Source: Bacteroidota bacterium (lineage in GTDB: Bacteria; Bacteroidota; Bacteroidia; B-17B0; Aurantibacillaceae). Taken from it: a stretch of DNA of 7,426 nucleotides. The translations under genes were made by a program, and so were the position numbers. The notes beneath the pieces are model-generated. The model was not told the origin of the DNA and did no database searches. It worked only from the letters and a program-made list of their open reading frames with translations. Shown here piece by piece: positions 1 through 6,782 of the stretch. The stretch covers positions 1 through 7,426 of the forward strand of contig JANYGR010000229.1 in NCBI GenBank assembly GCA_025359355.1. The letters run 5' to 3'. Within the stretch, counting starts at the first letter, position 1; every line of letters starts with the position of its first letter.

Positions 1-1444
1 ATTTGCCCTTAGAAGCCATAAAATCTATAAATACACTATCTGGTAATACTTTCACAAAAATATCTTTTAAAGCAGCAATGCGTTCTACTCTGTAATCATC
101 ATTAATTTCTTTCAAATGAAAATCTAATCGTTCTTTAATAGATTCCTCTGAAGAAGCTTTATTAGAGCCAATATACCATTGATGCGCAAATAAATTTTGA
201 TATGGAATCCCTGCAACTGCAAATTCGTTGAATTCTAATTTTAAATCATCGGCGGTTAATTTAATAGCACGACTCATATTTTCTACCGATAAATGTTCGC
301 CACATAAACTGAGGTAATGCTTGGTACGACCTGTAATGACAATCTCTGCATGATCTAAGTCTGTAAAACGAATGGTATCGCCAATTAAATAACGCCAAGC
401 GCCAGCGCAAGTGGACATTAACAACGCGTATTCTTTACCTAGCTCAACATCTTTAATTGTTAATGCTAAGGCATCAGGTTTTAAATTACCATCTGTATCA
501 AAATTTTGTTCGTTAAACGGAACGAACTCGTAAAAGATACCATTATCAAGCAACATGCGCATTCCGTTATCTCCATTAGGGCGCTCTTGATAAGCAATTA
601 ATCCTTCTGAAGCTAAATACGTATCAGAATAAATAAGAGGAAAAGCGGTAAGTTTACCTATACTATTTCTGTAAGGTTCAATGGAAACACCTGCATGCAC
701 GTATATTCTAAGATTAGGCCAAATATCATGAATTGTTTTTACTTGATAAAATTCGATAATGCGTTCCAAAATAATTTGTATCCAAGCGGGAACACCAACA
801 ATAACGCCTATATCCCAGTCTTTAGCATTTCTGATAATTTCAATTAATTTAGTTTCCCAATCTTTATAACGCGAAATATCTTTTCCTGGTTTATAAAATC
901 GTTGAAACCAAATAGGAATGTTAGCGGCTGTAATACCACTTAAATCGCCCGAATAATGACTTCCGTTAAAATCTAATAACGTGCTTCCGCCAATCATTAA
1001 CATTCCTTTTTCAAAATGTTCTTTAGGTAAATCGTAATGTGCTTGAGCTACAATTTGTCTCACACTGCCTCTTTTAAAGGCGCTTAACATTTCTTTGGTA
1101 ACAGGAATGTATTTACTCGCAGCTTCTGAAGTACCTGAACTTAACGCAAAATATTTGATATGCCCTGGCCAACATACATAAGGCTCGCCTTTGATGGCTC
1201 TATACCACCATTGTTTGTAGATGCTACTGTAGTCGTACATTTGTACGTTTTGTTGAAAGGCATCAATCGGATTTTTTTCTTGCAATAATTTTGTGAAATG
1301 AAAATGCTCGCCAAAGGCTGTGAATTCAGCTTTTTTCAATAATTTTTTTAATACTTTTTGTTGTTGAATATTAAAATTACTTCGCTTAGGAATTTTCCCC
1401 CTAAGTTCGACAGCACGTTTTAATATGGAACCAAGTATTTGCAT
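1..1444 (-). CDS. GH3-family acyl-acid amido synthetase-like protein (C-terminus cut by window edge)
   Basis: The reverse strand from the ATG at 1444 is open to the window edge, giving 481 residues with no stop. Its motifs match the GH3 (auxin-responsive promoter) family of adenylate-forming enzymes: the ATP-binding SSGTSEAASK at residues 102-111, YLASEG at 276-281 and RYLIGD at 351-356, the counterparts of plant GH3 motifs 1 to 3. Plant GH3 enzymes join amino acids to jasmonate or auxin through an acyl-adenylate. Bacterial members are common in Bacteroidota, but their substrates are mostly unknown, so the reaction here is inferred only as ATP-dependent amide formation. The last visible residues (DFMASKGK) resemble the run-up to the conserved C-terminal end of the family, so probably only about 20-25 residues are missing. 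There is no signal peptide, so it is likely cytoplasmic. The gene lies 82 bases downstream of the M42 peptidase gene, on the same strand. No Shine-Dalgarno sequence is visible. The family call is firm and the substrate is unknown. Confidence 0.9.
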   Translation of the reverse strand, partial: MQILGSILKRAVELRGKIPKRSNFNIQQQKVLKKLLKKAEFTAFGEHFHFTKLLQEKNPIDAFQQNVQMYDYSSIYKQWWYRAIKGEPYVCWPGHIKYFALSSGTSEAASKYIPVTKEMLSAFKRGSVRQIVAQAHYDLPKEHFEKGMLMIGGSTLLDFNGSHYSGDLSGITAANIPIWFQRFYKPGKDISRYKDWETKLIEIIRNAKDWDIGVIVGVPAWIQIILERIIEFYQVKTIHDIWPNLRIYVHAGVSIEPYRNSIGKLTAFPLIYSDTYLASEGLIAYQERPNGDNGMRMLLDNGIFYEFVPFNEQNFDTDGNLKPDALALTIKDVELGKEYALLMSTCAGAWRYLIGDTIRFTDLDHAEIVITGRTKHYLSLCGEHLSVENMSRAIKLTADDLKLEFNEFAVAGIPYQNLFAHQWYIGSNKASSEESIKERLDFHLKEINDDYRVERIAALKDIFVKVLPDSVFIDFMASKGK

Positions 1445-1526
1445 TTTCTTTCAATTAGTTAATTAGTCAATTCAACAATTACATTTTCTTTTCAATTGCC
1501 TCATCGTTACATTAGCTCATTGCACA
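1445..1526. repeat. Degenerate short-period repeat in the M42-GH3 spacer
   Basis: Read on the minus strand, this spacer is a chain of imperfect units of about 8 bases, such as AATGAGCT, AATTGACT and AATTAACT, with looser copies between them. A larger direct repeat is superimposed: cattttctttcaatt at 1442-1456 and cattttcttttcaatt at 1482-1497 differ by one T and lie 40 bases apart. The first copy includes the GH3 start codon. I see no stable hairpin or U-tract that would end transcription between the two genes. Similar AT-rich octamer-like strings are, from memory, common in spacers of Bacteroidota genomes; their role is unknown. Confidence 0.5.
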
Positions 1527-2633
1527 TTATTTAAGGTATCTGAAATCGTGATTATTTTTTATACTTTTTAATGACGCTAAAATTAATTTAATCACATTTT
1601 CTACATCTTCTTTATGAACACTCTCCACAGTAGTATGCATATAACGTAATGGCAATGAAATCAATGCAGAAGCCACACCTTCGTTACTATAAGCAAAAGC
1701 ATCAGTATCTGTGCCTGTACTACGGCTAGCTGCTTGACGTTGGAAATCAATTTTGTTTTTTGTAGCAGCATCAATAATTAATTTTAATAAATTATTTTGC
1801 ACGGCTGGTCCATAAGATAACACAGGGCCTTTACCACAAGCTAAATCGCCACTAGCTATTTTATTCATCATGGGTGTTTGTGTGTCGTGGCAAACATCAG
1901 TAATAATAGCTGCATTAGGCTTAATGCGATGTGCAATCATCGTAGCTCCATTTAAACCAACTTCTTCCTGAACGGCATTTACGATATATAATCCAAAAGG
2001 TAATTTTGTTTTAGATTCCTTTAATAGACGAGCCACTTCAGCAATCATAAAACCACCAACTCTATTATCCAGCGCTCTGCCTACAAAATAGCGATTATTT
2101 AATTCCATAAATTCATCTTCGTAAGTTACTACGCAGCCTACATGAACACCTAATTCTTCTACTTCTTTATCAGATTTACAACCTAAGTCTAAAAAAATAT
2201 TTTTAAGAGTAGGGGTTTCTTCTTTAGCCGCATCACGCACATGTATAGCAGGCCAGCCAAACACAGCTCTTACAATGCCTTTATCCGTATGGATGTTTAC
2301 ACGTTTAGAAGGTGCTATTTGATGGTCGCTTCCGCCATTACGACGTAAATAAATAAAACCATCTTTAGTGATGTAATGCACGAAATAAGAAATCTCGTCA
2401 GCATGAGCCTCTATCACTACTTTATATGGTGCTTCTGGATTAACCACGCCCACAACGGTTCCATAGGTATCTACAAAATGCTCGTCAATATAAGGTGTAA
2501 TATAATTTAACCATAATTTTTGACCAGCAGTTTCAAAACCAGTTGGTGATGGGTTATTCAAATAATCTTTTAGAAAGTTTAAAGAATTTTGGTTGAAAAT
2601 ACTTTTTTCTTTTTTAGTTGTTTTCTTAGCCAT
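1527..2633 (-). CDS. M42 family metallo-aminopeptidase
   Basis: The 368-residue product has the full set of M42 (glutamyl or deblocking aminopeptidase, FrvX/PepA-like) residues for a two-metal site. These are H77 and D79 in EAHADE, bridging D189 in GRALDN, catalytic E223 with metal ligand E224 in VQEEVG, D246 in ITDVCHD and H333 in YMHTTVES. Length is typical of the family. M42 enzymes form large dodecameric tetrahedral shells in the cytoplasm and remove N-terminal residues from short peptides left by proteolysis; the exact residue preference cannot be read from sequence. The family is sometimes mislabelled as an endoglucanase. The start at 2633 is the first ATG, followed by a Lys-rich tail (MAKKTTKKEK) and not by a signal peptide. 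No Shine-Dalgarno sequence is visible. It is the first gene of a minus-strand pair with the GH3 gene and is divergent from rnhA. Confidence 0.93.
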   Translation of the reverse strand: MAKKTTKKEKSIFNQNSLNFLKDYLNNPSPTGFETAGQKLWLNYITPYIDEHFVDTYGTVVGVVNPEAPYKVVIEAHADEISYFVHYITKDGFIYLRRNGGSDHQIAPSKRVNIHTDKGIVRAVFGWPAIHVRDAAKEETPTLKNIFLDLGCKSDKEVEELGVHVGCVVTYEDEFMELNNRYFVGRALDNRVGGFMIAEVARLLKESKTKLPFGLYIVNAVQEEVGLNGATMIAHRIKPNAAIITDVCHDTQTPMMNKIASGDLACGKGPVLSYGPAVQNNLLKLIIDAATKNKIDFQRQAASRSTGTDTDAFAYSNEGVASALISLPLRYMHTTVESVHKEDVENVIKLILASLKSIKNNHDFRYLK

Positions 2634-2707
2634 AATAAGTGTGATATAGACTTTAAATATAAAAAAAATCTGGCATAAAATGACGTAAAAAAACTATATT
2701 TACCACA
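2634..2707. promoter_or_regulatory. Divergent promoter region between the M42 peptidase gene and rnhA
   Basis: This AT-rich 74-base spacer must hold the promoters of both divergent genes unless one is read from further away. The same octamer, TATATTTA, occurs on each strand: at 2695-2702 pointing towards rnhA, and at 2661-2654 pointing towards the peptidase gene. It matches the Bacteroidota -7 box TAnnTTTG except for the final base. No clear -33 TTG element was found for either, so the assignment is tentative. The rnhA box ends only 5 bases before the start codon. Confidence 0.35.
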
Positions 2708-3190
2708 ATGATGAACAGTTCTGTAATAGAGATATATACTGATGGCGCTTGTAGCGGAAACCCTGGTACTGGTGGGTTTGGTATAGTGATGAAATATAAA
2801 GAACAGCGTAAGGAATTAGCTTATGGGTTTAAATTAACGACTAACAATCGCATGGAATTGATTGCGGTTATTGTTGCGTTAGAATCTTTAAAAAAAGAAA
2901 ATTCAGACGTGATTGTCTATTCAGATAGTAAATATGTGATTGATGCTATTAACTTAGGTTGGGTTTACAATTGGGTGAAGAAAGATTTTAAAGACAAAGC
3001 GAATGCTGATTTATGGAAACGTTTTTTAGCAGTTCATAAAAAACATCATATTAAATTCATGTGGGTTAAAGGCCACGCGTCCAATAAAGAAAATAACCGT
3101 TGTGATGAATTAGCGGTAGCCGCAAGTAAAAGCAAGCGTCTGTTAATTGATGAAGGATACGAGAATTCTAAGAAAGGACATAAGTTATAA
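2708..3190 (+). CDS. rnhA: Ribonuclease HI
   Basis: The 160-residue product is a type 1 RNase H, a cytoplasmic endonuclease that cuts the RNA strand of RNA-DNA hybrids such as primers and R-loops. The complete active site is visible: D12 in YTDGACSGNPG, E50 in NNRMEL, D73 in YSDSKY, H123 in WVKGHA and D133 in NRCDELA, equivalent to D10, E48, D70, H124 and D134 of the E. coli enzyme. Length is normal, with a short basic C-terminal tail. The basic-protrusion region (about residues 80-105, with W85, W89 and several Lys) is also present. Two adjacent ATGs (2708 and 2711) can serve as the start; D12 lies so close to the N-terminus that no later start is possible. A putative lipoprotein gene begins 22 bases after the stop. 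Confidence 0.96.
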   Translation: MMNSSVIEIYTDGACSGNPGTGGFGIVMKYKEQRKELAYGFKLTTNNRMELIAVIVALESLKKENSDVIVYSDSKYVIDAINLGWVYNWVKKDFKDKANADLWKRFLAVHKKHHIKFMWVKGHASNKENNRCDELAVAASKSKRLLIDEGYENSKKGHKL

Positions 3191-3212
3191 GCAAGTGATT
3201 TTACAATTAATT

Positions 3213-4007
3213 ATGACAACTACGTTGAAAAACATGAATTTATTTTTAGCAGTATTTACTGTACTATTTTTTATTAAATGTTCAAATGCTCCAAAGGAGA
3301 CTTCAATTACAAGGAACAATGATACTCAAATTGAAAATCCAGAACTATCCGTAAATGTAAGTTTTTATGAAGCGGTAGACTATCATGCTGCAAAAGAAAT
3401 TTTATTTGATATTGATGCTCAACATGAAGAAGAAATAAAGTATGACTATTTAGCAAATGATTCTGTTAAAGCTTCATGGGAAATAAAACAACATCCTCTA
3501 ACGAGTAAATTACTTATTAGTGAGTATCCAGGAATTGCTGGTACTGGAACTCATCAATCGACTAGTGTATTTATTGCGGTCGTTTTAGTAAATGATACTA
3601 ATACTATTAATGAATATTTTCCATCAAAAAAACACAAGAATGTTAAACCTTTTTGGATAGTAACAGATGGTAGTGCAACCCTTGCGTTAATTAAAAATAA
3701 ATCAAAAACCTTTTCAAAAGGCGCGTTGAATTCGCTAGAATATAAAGATTTTAGTCTTCACGGTTTCACGCAAATAGTTGCAGTTAATAACCCAACAACC
3801 ACAAAAGATTTAAAATCATATTTCGGTACAAAATCACCATTAATAACAAAAATTAAATTCAACGAGCAGTACGAATTTATTCTTGAAACTAGTTCTAAAA
3901 TTTATGATTTCAACAAATCTTTTGGTTTCGGACATATTGACACAAAGGCTTTAAATGCACTTAATAGAGAGTATAGTTCTTTTGTAAAACCCTATCAACA
4001 ATTTTAA
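3213..4007 (+). CDS. Putative lipoprotein of unknown function
   Basis: I do not recognise this family. From the ATG at 3213 the product is 264 residues. It opens with MTTTLKNMNLFL, a hydrophobic stretch at about residues 9-21, then FFIKCSN, so C23 is a plausible lipidation site; Lys at -1 makes the lipobox weak. The mature part is hydrophilic, rich in Lys, Asn, Ser and Thr, with no further membrane segment and no motif I can name. A region around SEYPGIAGTGTHQSTS is the most distinctive. The frame is also open upstream to a TTG at 3147, but that would overlap rnhA by 44 bases and bury the signal peptide, so it was not used. The ATG at 3234 (MNLFLAVF) is an alternative start. The gene follows rnhA by 22 bases and could be read with it. 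It is a real gene by length and signal sequence; function is unknown. Confidence 0.75.
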   Translation: MTTTLKNMNLFLAVFTVLFFIKCSNAPKETSITRNNDTQIENPELSVNVSFYEAVDYHAAKEILFDIDAQHEEEIKYDYLANDSVKASWEIKQHPLTSKLLISEYPGIAGTGTHQSTSVFIAVVLVNDTNTINEYFPSKKHKNVKPFWIVTDGSATLALIKNKSKTFSKGALNSLEYKDFSLHGFTQIVAVNNPTTTKDLKSYFGTKSPLITKIKFNEQYEFILETSSKIYDFNKSFGFGHIDTKALNALNREYSSFVKPYQQF

Positions 4008-4059
4008 TATTGCCTGCCTATACATAACCTACTGGTAATGCGGGTTGACATCAAAGCAT

Positions 4060-4084
4060 TTGCAAAGTCGAGGTTGCTTCGCAA
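4060..4084 (+). terminator. Possible hairpin terminator in the convergent spacer
   Basis: The arms ttgcaaag (4060-4067) and cttcgcaa (4077-4084) pair over 8 positions with a single A-C mismatch around a 9-base loop. The sequence after it is T-rich (ttattttcatttattttt) but not a clean T-run, so on the plus strand this is a weak candidate terminator for the lipoprotein gene ending at 4007. No T-run follows on the minus strand. It might instead be part of a repeat element. Confidence 0.35.
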
Positions 4085-4117
4085 TAGTTATTTTCATTTA
4101 TTTTTAAATTATAGTTC

Positions 4118-5743
4118 TTATAGCATATAATCATTTGAGAAAAACTTTGATTTTCGTTCTTCTAAAATCTCAGCCATCATTTTTTTATTCAATTCCACAT
4201 CTTTTATTGCAACCATTGTTCGTATCGAAAATACACGTAAGGCATCAAATACGCTCAATGTACCTTCTGCCGAATCTTTTCGCCCGTTAAATGGAAATAC
4301 ATCGGGGCTACGTTGGCATTGACAGTTGATATTTACACGGCACACTTGGTTAACCAAAGGGTCAATCAATTCGGCTAATTGCGAAGAGTCAGTTCCAAAA
4401 ACACTAACTTGTTGTCCGAAGTTTGAATCTACCATATATTGTATGGGTTCAGATATATTTTTAAAAGATAAGATAGGAACCACTGGAGCAAATTGTTCTT
4501 CTGAATAGATGCGCATATCTGGATTGACAGGATAAAGCACGGCAGGGCAAAAGAAAGATTCGTTGGAAACACCACCATTTTCGTTGATGATCTTAGCGCC
4601 ATTTCTTACCGCATCTGCAATTAATTCGTTAATATAAAGAGGCTTATCCATTTCAGGTAATGGTGTAACCATCACGCCATCTTCCCACGGCATGCCCATT
4701 TTTAATTGTTCTACTTTTTCAACAAAACGTTTATTGAAATCGTCAACAATACTTTCATGTACAAAGATAATTTTAAGCGCCGTGCAACGCTGTCCGTTAA
4801 ACGATAGACTGCCAGAAATACATTCATTCACTGCTAATTCTATATCGGCATCTTTTAATACAATGGCCGGATTCTTAGCCTCTAAGCCCATGACAGAGCG
4901 TAAGCGGTTTGGTTTTGGATGTGCTTTTTTTAGAACGTTGCCAGTTTTACTTGATCCAATAAATGAAAACACATCAATGCCCCCATGTTCCATTAATTTC
5001 ATAGCCGTATGCTTTCCATGACCGTAAATGACATTAATAACTCCTTTAGGAAAACATTCTTTAAAGGCATTTAATAAAGGATGTACTAATAAAATCCCAT
5101 ACTTAGCTGGCTTAAAAATAACGACATTACCCATTATTAGCGCAGGAATTAATAACGCGAACGTCTCATTTAACGGGTAGTTATAAGGGCCCATACATAA
5201 GGTTACACCAAGCGGGCCTCTTCTTATTTGAGCATAAATGTCGTTTTTCTTTTCAATTTTTGAGCTATCTCTGTCTAAATTTTTAAGTGCTTCAATAGTG
5301 TCATAAATATATTCAATGGTTCTATCAAATTCTTTTTCTGAGTCTTTTAATGATTTTCCAATTTCCCACATCAGATATTTAACGATAACAGATCGCTGTT
5401 CCTTCATTTGTTTTGTAAATAGCAACATGTGCTCAATACGTTTTTTAACGGGCATTGTGGGCCATTCGCCTCTTCCTAAGTTATATGCTTTTTGTGCAGA
5501 GGCTAATGCTTCTAAGGATTCTTTCTCTCCTAATAAGGGGTAAGACCCCAATCGTTTACGGACTAACTCATCATTTTCCTTTATGAAAACAGGAGAAAAT
5601 ATATCTTGAACATGACCATCCCACTCTTTAAGTTCCCCATCAAGCAAATATAAACGCTGCTCGTGTTGCTCTGGAATATCCATATTAGAAGGGATTTCGC
5701 TAGTTGTAGGAAAAATGTTTTGTATTTTATGTAAGTGATTCAT
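4118..5743 (-). CDS. gapN: NADP-dependent non-phosphorylating glyceraldehyde-3-phosphate dehydrogenase (GapN-like aldehyde dehydrogenase)
   Basis: The 541-residue product belongs to the aldehyde dehydrogenase superfamily. It shows N188 in GPYNYP (oxyanion hole), K211 in FKPAKYG (cofactor binding), the FIGSSKTG glycine motif at 261-268, E288 in GLEAKN (general base), C320 in FNGQRCTA (nucleophile) and E416 in EEQFAP. The N-terminal extension (LYLLDGELKEWDG) and the C-terminal QVCRVNINCQCQRSPDVFPF block match the roughly 530-residue Bacteroidota group usually annotated as NADP-dependent glyceraldehyde-3-phosphate dehydrogenase. Such enzymes oxidise glyceraldehyde-3-phosphate to 3-phosphoglycerate, making NADPH and bypassing an ATP-yielding glycolytic step; they are cytoplasmic. 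Substrate specificity is inferred from family resemblance, and another aldehyde is possible. EEQFAP has Ala where most superfamily members have Gly, a mild change. The ATG at 5743 lies 11 bases after the stop of the TonB-domain lipoprotein gene, suggesting the end of a three-gene operon. Confidence 0.87.
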   Translation of the reverse strand: MNHLHKIQNIFPTTSEIPSNMDIPEQHEQRLYLLDGELKEWDGHVQDIFSPVFIKENDELVRKRLGSYPLLGEKESLEALASAQKAYNLGRGEWPTMPVKKRIEHMLLFTKQMKEQRSVIVKYLMWEIGKSLKDSEKEFDRTIEYIYDTIEALKNLDRDSSKIEKKNDIYAQIRRGPLGVTLCMGPYNYPLNETFALLIPALIMGNVVIFKPAKYGILLVHPLLNAFKECFPKGVINVIYGHGKHTAMKLMEHGGIDVFSFIGSSKTGNVLKKAHPKPNRLRSVMGLEAKNPAIVLKDADIELAVNECISGSLSFNGQRCTALKIIFVHESIVDDFNKRFVEKVEQLKMGMPWEDGVMVTPLPEMDKPLYINELIADAVRNGAKIINENGGVSNESFFCPAVLYPVNPDMRIYSEEQFAPVVPILSFKNISEPIQYMVDSNFGQQVSVFGTDSSQLAELIDPLVNQVCRVNINCQCQRSPDVFPFNGRKDSAEGTLSVFDALRVFSIRTMVAIKDVELNKKMMAEILEERKSKFFSNDYML

Positions 5744-5754
5744 AGTATGTTTTT

Positions 5755-6183
5755 TTATTTTAGTTCTAACTGTATAGGAAATATTAGTTGTTGGTTGACG
5801 ACTTCACCCTTTTGTTTGCCTGGGTTCCATGGTGGCATAGTTGAAAAAACTCGTAACATTTCTTTGTCAAATAAAGTGTATTCAGTTTCTGGTTTTTTTA
5901 GAATTGATAGATTTATAATTTTCCCTTGCCTATTTACTATAAATTTTAAGGTTGTTTTAGTTTGTAAATATTCTTGTTGTTTTGGATATACAAAATTAGA
6001 TGAAATGTAGCTCATTAAATCAGGAAACCCATTCTTGTATTTTGCCATCGAATCAATTACAAGATAAACAGTATTTGTATCAATTGGAGAAGGCTTTACA
6101 GTGCATTGATCCCATGATTTTTTTGTTTTGCAAGAGCTTGATGCTAATACAATTATGCCAAACATCATTATCAACGTTTTCAT
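5755..6183 (-). CDS. Lipoprotein with a TonB C-terminal domain
   Basis: The 142-residue product starts with a lipoprotein signal peptide (hydrophobic core about residues 4-14, lipobox LASSSC, lipidation at C18). The second half resembles the TonB C-terminal domain (PF03544 type): YP at 66-67, the strand TTLKFIVNRQGKI at 77-89, and the hallmark MPPWNPGKQKGE at 116-127, followed by a strand ending near residue 140. True TonB proteins energise outer-membrane transporters and are tied to the inner membrane by a transmembrane helix with a Pro-rich spacer. This protein has neither and seems to be held by a lipid instead. It is therefore better read as a periplasm-facing lipoprotein that borrows the fold; its partner is unknown. 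The residues after C18 (KTKK) are basic, unlike acidic surface-export signals of Bacteroidota lipoproteins. The gene starts 3 bases after the previous gene and ends 11 before gapN. Confidence 0.82.
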   Translation of the reverse strand: MKTLIMMFGIIVLASSSCKTKKSWDQCTVKPSPIDTNTVYLVIDSMAKYKNGFPDLMSYISSNFVYPKQQEYLQTKTTLKFIVNRQGKIINLSILKKPETEYTLFDKEMLRVFSTMPPWNPGKQKGEVVNQQLIFPIQLELK

Positions 6184-6186
6184 GCT

Positions 6187-6726
6187 TTATATTGCCATAC
6201 TAATTATACAGGTTTTGTTTTTAATTAATTTATTTTCTCGTTTTCTATTACTTAAATCGTTAATAATTTCATTTTTTTCATTTTCTGTTAGTTTACGTTT
6301 ACTAAGTATTTGCCCACCTTCTAAACTATTATTGTACCCTAGTTTTGCAATTATAATTGTTGAAGTATGTGGATAAATTTTAATTTTTGTTATTTCTAAT
6401 AAGCTAAATTCTATACATGCAATTTTGACATCATAACAATCTTGCACTAGGTTCAATTTTGTGATAGTTTTTATTTTAGAAAAATCAGGGTGGATAATAG
6501 TGTCCCCATTTAAGCTACGTATTTGTATTGATGCTTGAACAATAGTATCGGCATCACTTGCAATAGATATGATTTTCGTGAATGTATCTTTATTTGTAAG
6601 GCTATCATAATATATAACGTATGATGAGGGAATACTTTTTAAACTATAATCATATTTAAATTTATAATGTTTTTGACCATATAAATTTGAAAAAAATAAG
6701 ATGGTAATTAGAGATAAATATTTCAT
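6187..6726 (-). CDS. Exported protein of unknown function
   Basis: I do not recognise this family. Using the ATG at 6726 the product is 179 residues, with a clear secretory signal peptide: MKY, a hydrophobic core to about residue 15, and a likely cut after YG at 16-17 (LYG-QK). There is no lipobox Cys. The mature chain is rich in Ile, Thr, Ser, Lys and Asp and probably mostly beta-strand to about residue 135, followed by a charged, helix-prone Lys/Arg/Glu-rich stretch at about 140-170. Four Cys lie in the mature part. The frame extends one codon further to a TTG at 6729, but the ATG is the natural start. The stop is 3 bases from the start of the TonB-domain lipoprotein gene, so the two are almost certainly co-transcribed and may act together in the envelope. 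Confidence 0.75.
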   Translation of the reverse strand: MKYLSLITILFFSNLYGQKHYKFKYDYSLKSIPSSYVIYYDSLTNKDTFTKIISIASDADTIVQASIQIRSLNGDTIIHPDFSKIKTITKLNLVQDCYDVKIACIEFSLLEITKIKIYPHTSTIIIAKLGYNNSLEGGQILSKRKLTENEKNEIINDLSNRKRENKLIKNKTCIISMAI

Positions 6727-6782
6727 CAAAAAACCTTTAATAGATTAGCCTAAATTATATATTAAATGTAATAAAATAAAAA

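Noticed and set aside
3147..3212. Upstream extension of the lipoprotein gene to a TTG start
   Set aside because: It would overlap rnhA by 44 bases and place 22 hydrophilic residues before the signal peptide; the ATG at 3213 gives a sensible signal sequence.
4008..4016. Shared string TATTGCCTG between the convergent spacer and the bioD repeat flank (7139-7147, other strand)
   Set aside because: Nine bases are too few to claim a common repeat, and the match does not continue on either side.
4020..4092. Integron attC-like site after the lipoprotein gene
   Set aside because: The spacer has paired arms and some GTT and AAC strings, but none fits the RYYYAAC and GTTRRRY core-site consensus in the required arrangement.
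4326..5543. Plus-strand open frames of 60, 109 and 75 codons opposite the GapN-like gene
   Set aside because: They lie wholly within a well-supported minus-strand gene and show no recognisable protein features; they are antisense shadows.
5735..6376. Plus-strand open frames of 67 to 91 codons opposite the two envelope protein genes
   Set aside because: They are antisense to genes with clear signal peptides and a TonB-like domain, and overlap each other; the hydrophobic look is the complement of AT-rich coding sequence.
6727..6729. TTG as the start codon of the exported protein gene
   Set aside because: The ATG immediately following gives a normal signal peptide; the TTG adds one residue with no support.
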